From Acholeplasmataceae bacterium (GTDB lineage: Bacteria; Bacillota_I; Bacilli_A; Acholeplasmatales; Acholeplasmataceae), in contig DOYO01000086.1 in NCBI GenBank assembly GCA_003518475.1, positions 6,194-15,958 of the forward strand: DNA of 9,765 nucleotides, read 5' to 3'. Within the stretch, counting starts at the first letter, position 1. Each line of letters begins with the position of its first letter. This document shows positions 6,532 to 9,765 of the stretch, piece by piece. A model generated the notes under the pieces. The model searched no databases. It was not told the DNA's origin and was given only the letters and a program-made list of their open reading frames with translations. Both the position numbers and the translations under genes were made by a program.

Positions 6532-8426
6532 ACCAGCAACAAGGACAAAAGAAAGCTGACCAACCATCAGCTAGACCGATGATGGGCGGAGGACACCGCG
6601 GCATGGGTTACATGGAAAAGCCTCAGGACTTCAAAGGCACCATGAAAAAGCTTGGACGATATTTAAAGCCTTACGCATTTAAAATCATCATTGCAGGATT
6701 GATGGCTGTTTCAGCATCCCTGTTATCTGTTTTATCTCCATGGTTGCTCGGTTTGATCACTTCAGAGGTTGCAGATGCATTCAAATTGCTTCCAGAAACC
6801 GGAGTGCTAATTTTAGGACGTATCGATATCGTTTGGGGCATCAATCTATCGATTGGTGAGATTGCATTATTTATAACTTTAACCTATGTTTTATCTGCAA
6901 TCCTAAACTATTTCCAATCCTTCATGCTCATCGGCATGACACAAAATTTAACCTATTCGATGCGCAAAGAATTATCCGCAAAACTCAATAGATTACCGCT
7001 GAAGTATTTTGATACGCATCAGTTCGGAGATCTTTTAGGACGTGTCACCAATGACGTTGAAACAATCAATCAAACCTTGACACAAAGCATTTCTGAAATT
7101 TTCAGATCGATCGCGCTGATTATCGGAATATTCATCATGATGGCTTTATTAAGTCTTCCTTTAACCGGAATCGTACTGATCACTACAGTGCTCAGCCTTT
7201 GGGTTGCTAGAAAATTTGTTAAGCTTTCTCAAAACTATTTTAGGAGCCAGGCAAAGTCTTATGGTGAATTGAACGGTCATATTGAAGAAACCTATAGTGG
7301 ACATGTCGTGGTGAAGGTTTTTAATCATCAAGAGCAGTCTTATCAGAACTTTGAAAGAATTAATAAGGATTTATATAGAAGCGCAGTACGTTCACAATTC
7401 ATATCCGGCATCATGATGCCCATGCAGTTCTTTTTAGGAAATATCGCTTATATCGCAATTGCAGTCGTTGGAGCTTTCCTTGTCATCACAACCAATCCAA
7501 TCTTCGCAATCAAGGTCGGTATCATCCAAACATTCATCGCCTACACAAGACAAATCAATCAGCCGATCCAGCAAATCGGAAGCATCGCGAATATCCTTCA
7601 ATCTACAGCAGCAGCATCCGAACGTATCTTCAATCTCTTGGAAGAACCTGAAGAATCCATAGAAAGAAACGATTTGAAAAAATTAGAGAAGATTCAAGGA
7701 CATGTTGTCTTTAAGAATGTTCATTTCGGTTACACGGAAGGTGTCGATATCATCAAGGGATTCAGTGCTGAAATCAAGCCTGGCCAGAAGGTTGCTATCG
7801 TAGGTCCTACGGGAGCGGGTAAGACAACCATCGTCAATCTATTGATGAGATTCTATGAAATCAAGTCCGGATCGATTGAGATCGACGGTATCGATATTAG
7901 ACAGATGTCACGCGCCAATGTGAGAGATCTGTTTGGAATGGTATTGCAGGATACATGGCTATTCGAAGGAACCATCATGGAAAATATCACATACGGTTCA
8001 GAACATAAATCCATGGATGAAGTTTTAGCAGCAGCAAGACTTGCACAAACACATCATTTTATTGACTCATTATCGCAAGGTTATGAATTCGAGCTTGGTG
8101 AAAATGGGACCAACATCAGTGCCGGCCAAAGACAGCTTTTAACCATCAGCAGAGCGATGCTCGCAGATCGTCCAATGCTCATTTTAGATGAGGCGACATC
8201 CAGTGTAGATACCAGAACTGAAGTGCTGATTCAGCATGCGATGGAAGCCTTGATGCAAAATAGAACAAGCTTTGTCATCGCACACAGACTTTCAACCATC
8301 AAGGATGCAGATGTCATCTTCGTTATGAATGACGGTAATATCTTAGAACAAGGCAACCACGAAGAACTACTTGCTAAAAATGGTTTCTATTCCAAACTTT
8401 ACTATAGTCAATTTGATACAAATTAA
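6528..8426 (+). CDS. ABC multidrug-type exporter half-transporter, catalytically competent subunit
   Basis: A 632-residue partner of the preceding protein. A flexible N-terminal tail rich in Gly, Met and Gln (about 1-35) precedes six likely membrane helices (about 52-76, 112-135, 190-207, 210-227, 296-320, 325-345). The ATPase has Walker A GPTGAGKTT (426-434), Q-loop Q474, Walker B LILDE with the catalytic Glu E555, the D-loop SSVD (558-561) and an intact H-loop His (H586 in IAHRLST). Its signature reads ISAGQ (530-534), with Ala in place of the first Gly of LSGGQ. In the heterodimer this altered signature would face the degenerate Walker B of the partner, and the intact signature of the partner would face this normal Walker B. 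The gene starts at ATG overlapping the TGA of the first subunit, 7 bases after AAGGAGG (6514-6520), so equal, coupled translation is expected. No terminator lies before the tRNA promoter. Confidence 0.94.
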   Translation: MNQQQGQKKADQPSARPMMGGGHRGMGYMEKPQDFKGTMKKLGRYLKPYAFKIIIAGLMAVSASLLSVLSPWLLGLITSEVADAFKLLPETGVLILGRIDIVWGINLSIGEIALFITLTYVLSAILNYFQSFMLIGMTQNLTYSMRKELSAKLNRLPLKYFDTHQFGDLLGRVTNDVETINQTLTQSISEIFRSIALIIGIFIMMALLSLPLTGIVLITTVLSLWVARKFVKLSQNYFRSQAKSYGELNGHIEETYSGHVVVKVFNHQEQSYQNFERINKDLYRSAVRSQFISGIMMPMQFFLGNIAYIAIAVVGAFLVITTNPIFAIKVGIIQTFIAYTRQINQPIQQIGSIANILQSTAAASERIFNLLEEPEESIERNDLKKLEKIQGHVVFKNVHFGYTEGVDIIKGFSAEIKPGQKVAIVGPTGAGKTTIVNLLMRFYEIKSGSIEIDGIDIRQMSRANVRDLFGMVLQDTWLFEGTIMENITYGSEHKSMDEVLAAARLAQTHHFIDSLSQGYEFELGENGTNISAGQRQLLTISRAMLADRPMLILDEATSSVDTRTEVLIQHAMEALMQNRTSFVIAHRLSTIKDADVIFVMNDGNILEQGNHEELLAKNGFYSKLYYSQFDTN

Positions 8427-8429
8427 CAC

Positions 8430-8458
8430 TTTACATTCGGCGCTGATTAGGTTATAAT
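8430..8458 (+). promoter_or_regulatory. Promoter of the first tRNA-Arg gene
   Basis: TTTACA (8430-8435) and a perfect TATAAT (8453-8458) are spaced by 17 bases, about 20 bases before the tRNA 5' end. It begins only 3 bases after the exporter stop codon. Confidence 0.85.
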
Positions 8459-8477
8459 AATCAATGCCGACTTAAAT

Positions 8478-8554
<77 letters not shown>

Positions 8555-8567
8555 CTAGACATTCGAC

Positions 8568-8599
8568 CCCGGATACTCAAATGAGTATCTGGGATTTTT
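8568..8599 (+). terminator. Rho-independent terminator after tRNA-Arg(UCU)
   Basis: An 11-bp stem (8568-8578 with 8583-8593, one G-U pair) closes an AAAT loop and is followed by ATTTTT. It ends the tRNA transcript and, lacking any earlier stop signal, probably also the marR-exporter transcript. Confidence 0.88.
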
Positions 8600-8661
8600 A
8601 TTAACAAGAAAAAAATAACAAATGCATGAAAACAAAACAGATGTTTTTGTCGATTATTGAT

Positions 8662-8667
8662 TATAAT
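8662..8667 (+). promoter_or_regulatory. -10 box, likely promoter of the second tRNA-Arg gene
   Basis: A perfect TATAAT lies 30 bases before the tRNA 5' end and after the terminator of the first tRNA, so a promoter is needed about here. No good -35 match is found 16-18 bases upstream; the bases around 8639-8645 (AGATGTT) are poor. The second tRNA may therefore be expressed more weakly than the first. Confidence 0.45.
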
Positions 8668-8697
8668 GTATATGTAAGGTATGGATGATGTAAAAAA

Positions 8698-8774
8698 GTT
8701 TCAATAGCTCAGCTGGATAGAGCAATGGCTTCCTAAGCCGTCGGTCGGGGGTTCAAATCCCTCTTGAAACGCCA
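8698..8774 (+). tRNA. tRNA-Arg (anticodon CCU)
   Basis: This 77-base cloverleaf is identical to the tRNA-Arg at 8478-8554 except at four positions. Position 28 in the anticodon stem is T instead of C (giving a U-G pair), position 32 is T instead of C, position 34 is C instead of T, and one T-loop base is A instead of G. The anticodon loop TTCCTAA gives anticodon CCT, so it reads AGG only. CCA is encoded. The near identity shows a local duplication followed by an anticodon change. Confidence 0.95.
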
Positions 8775-8783
8775 AATAAAAGT

Positions 8784-8808
8784 AAACCCCTAATGGGGTT
8801 TTTGTTTT
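8784..8808 (+). terminator. Rho-independent terminator after tRNA-Arg(CCU)
   Basis: AAACCCC (8784-8790) and GGGGTTT (8795-8801) pair around a TAAT loop, and the T-run continues as TTTTTGTTTT. It ends 10 bases after the tRNA begins its 3' trailer and faces the minus-strand terminator of the convergent gene. Confidence 0.88.
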
Positions 8809-8815
8809 ATCTGAT

Positions 8816-8845
8816 AAAAAAAAGTAAATCCTTTAGGACTTACTT
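8816..8845 (-). terminator. Minus-strand terminator containing the HAD gene stop codon
   Basis: On the minus strand AAGTAAGTCC and GGATTTACTT pair over 10 bp (one G-U) around a TAAA loop, followed by a run of T (A-run at 8816-8823 on the plus strand). The G-U pair would be A-C on the plus strand, so the hairpin favours minus-strand RNA. The TAA stop codon of the HAD gene lies in its first arm. Confidence 0.8.
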
Positions 8846-9661
8846 CAGTTCATCTAATTTAAAATATTGAATCAAGTAGTTCGCAATTCCATCTTCATCA
8901 TGGTTAACTGTTGTGATATCTTTTGAGACCTTTAAAACCTCTGGGACAGCATTTTTCAAGGCGACGCCTAGTCCTGCATCTCTAATCATTTCAACATCAT
9001 TGATGCCGTCACCGAATGCGATCCAGCGTTTTTTTGGAATATCATAGTAATCCAGCAGGTAATGAAGTGCTGAAGACTTGGAAACATGTTTCAAGTAAAC
9101 TTCATAAATACCAAAACGGTGATCTACACCCCACAAACGATGAGATAGCGTATTGCCCAATTGCTCATCAATATAATGTTCAAATGTCTTCATCGAGTCT
9201 CTTTCAATTAGGAAAACAATACCTGTCGGTTCAATCGACAAATCTGTAAATTCCTTTTCAACGACGATATTGCTATTGACGCCGCTGAAGAATTCTTCAA
9301 GTCTTGGATCGTATTTGTATGCATAAACGACTGTTTCGGTCGAGAAGAAGGCAGAGACAATGAAGGGCTTGCTGAAAATGAAAAGCTGGTGCATCACTTC
9401 AAGAGGGATATACGTTTTTTGCTTGGCAAAGGTGGTATCCATCGGATTTTCGATGCAGCCGCCGTTATCAGTAATTAGCACGGTATCCAAACCGATTTGT
9501 TTATATTTCGCGATTGCTCCGCCAAATGGTCTTCCTGTAGCAAGAACAACGATATGACCTAGTCTTCTTAAATGATTTAGTACTGTTATTGATTTTTCTG
9601 TCAGTTCACCCTGCTTGTTCAGTAAGGATCCATCGAGATCGCATGCGATTAAATATTTCAT
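8840..9661 (-). CDS. Cof-type HAD-superfamily (subclass IIB) phosphatase
   Basis: The 273-residue cytoplasmic protein belongs to the Cof-like haloacid dehalogenase phosphatases, which usually remove phosphate from sugar phosphates, nucleotides or cofactor precursors such as FMN or pyridoxal phosphate. Motif I is DLDGSLL with nucleophile D8 and acid/base D10; motif II is T42 in ATGRP; TDNGG (65-69) matches the usual NGG/NGA turn; K195 in KHVSKSSAL is motif III; and GDGINDVEM (217-225) is motif IV with the metal-binding Asp residues. The variable cap domain lies between about 80 and 185 and sets the substrate, which cannot be read from sequence. The ATG at 9661 is 7 bases after AAGGAGGT, whereas a GTG at 9670 overlaps that site, so ATG is chosen. 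No convincing promoter was found in the 80 bases upstream (a lone TATATT at 9691-9696 lacks a partner). Confidence 0.92.
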   Translation of the reverse strand: MKYLIACDLDGSLLNKQGELTEKSITVLNHLRRLGHIVVLATGRPFGGAIAKYKQIGLDTVLITDNGGCIENPMDTTFAKQKTYIPLEVMHQLFIFSKPFIVSAFFSTETVVYAYKYDPRLEEFFSGVNSNIVVEKEFTDLSIEPTGIVFLIERDSMKTFEHYIDEQLGNTLSHRLWGVDHRFGIYEVYLKHVSKSSALHYLLDYYDIPKKRWIAFGDGINDVEMIRDAGLGVALKNAVPEVLKVSKDITTVNHDEDGIANYLIQYFKLDELK

Positions 9662-9668
9662 GAAACTC

Positions 9669-9676
9669 ACCTCCTT
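9669..9676 (-). promoter_or_regulatory. HAD gene ribosome binding site
   Basis: AAGGAGGT on the minus strand lies 7 bases before the ATG. It excludes the GTG three codons upstream, which would overlap it, as the start. Confidence 0.85.
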
Positions 9677-9736
9677 ATTATTATCTCACAAATATAAATG
9701 AATACAAACAAATACTATGTAACTTTTCATAAAGAT

Positions 9737-9764
9737 AAGGAAAAGGACAGCCAGTCGGCTGTCC
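9737..9764 (-). terminator. Hairpin at the right edge, likely minus-strand terminator
   Basis: GGACAGCC (9745-9752) and GGCTGTCC (9757-9764) form a perfect 8-bp GC-rich stem with a 4-base loop. Read on the minus strand it is followed by TTTTCCTT, so it probably ends a gene lying to the right and separates it from the HAD gene. Whether it also works on the plus strand depends on bases outside the window. Confidence 0.65.
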
Positions 9765-9765
9765 A

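Noticed and set aside
8429..8436. CTTTACAT at the tRNA promoter equals one arm of the marR palindrome plus one base
   Set aside because: It is simply the shared -35 variant TTTACA with two chance flanking bases; the second arm of the palindrome is missing, so regulation of the tRNA by MarR is not supported.
9016..9557. Plus-strand open frames opposite the HAD gene
   Set aside because: They overlap a complete HAD protein with all four motifs and show no domains of their own.

Overview
The window looks like a chromosomal segment of a low-GC Gram-positive bacterium (Firmicutes in the broad sense). Supporting signs are strong AGGAGG-type ribosome binding sites, promoters of the TTTACA-17-TATAAT kind, tRNA genes with encoded CCA, a SigA-type RpoD encoded right after DnaG, and the tRNA methyltransferase TrmK next to it as in Bacillus. 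The genetic code is standard: TGA ends the first ABC transporter gene and Trp is TGG. The long acidic RpoD and the base composition would suit a free-living Mollicutes-like or Erysipelotrichia-like lineage, but that placement is a guess.

Layout. (1) 1-531: the 3' end of a glycoside hydrolase family 3 (beta-glucosidase type) gene cut by the window edge. (2) 552-4173: a macromolecular-synthesis cluster, dnaG, rpoD and trmK, tightly packed and without rpsU in front. The GH3 stop is only 20 bases from dnaG, so transcripts may run through or start from a weak promoter inside the GH3 end. (3) 4206-8426: a drug-efflux style module with its own promoter: a MarR-family regulator followed by two ABC exporter half-transporters that overlap by four bases. 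A 16-bp perfect palindrome covers the marR -35 box, and a terminator-like hairpin sits between marR and the first ABC gene with no room for a promoter after it. (4) 8430-8803: two nearly identical tRNA-Arg genes (anticodons UCU and CCU), each followed by its own terminator. (5) 8840-9661, minus strand: a Cof-type HAD hydrolase, convergent with the tRNAs. A further hairpin at the right edge probably ends another minus-strand transcript.

How the parts work together. DnaG primes replication, RpoD is the main sigma factor and TrmK modifies tRNA, so this is core information processing. The two ABC proteins have complementary sequence defects, the pattern of a heterodimeric exporter with one degenerate and one active ATPase site. 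MarR is the likely repressor of its own promoter and, by read-through, of the exporter.

Most of the window is ordinary housekeeping DNA. I do not see a wholly new system. The points most worth a second look are the two-layer control of the exporter (operator plus intergenic hairpin), the twin tRNA-Arg genes differing mainly in the anticodon arm, and the unusual RpoD N-terminal part.
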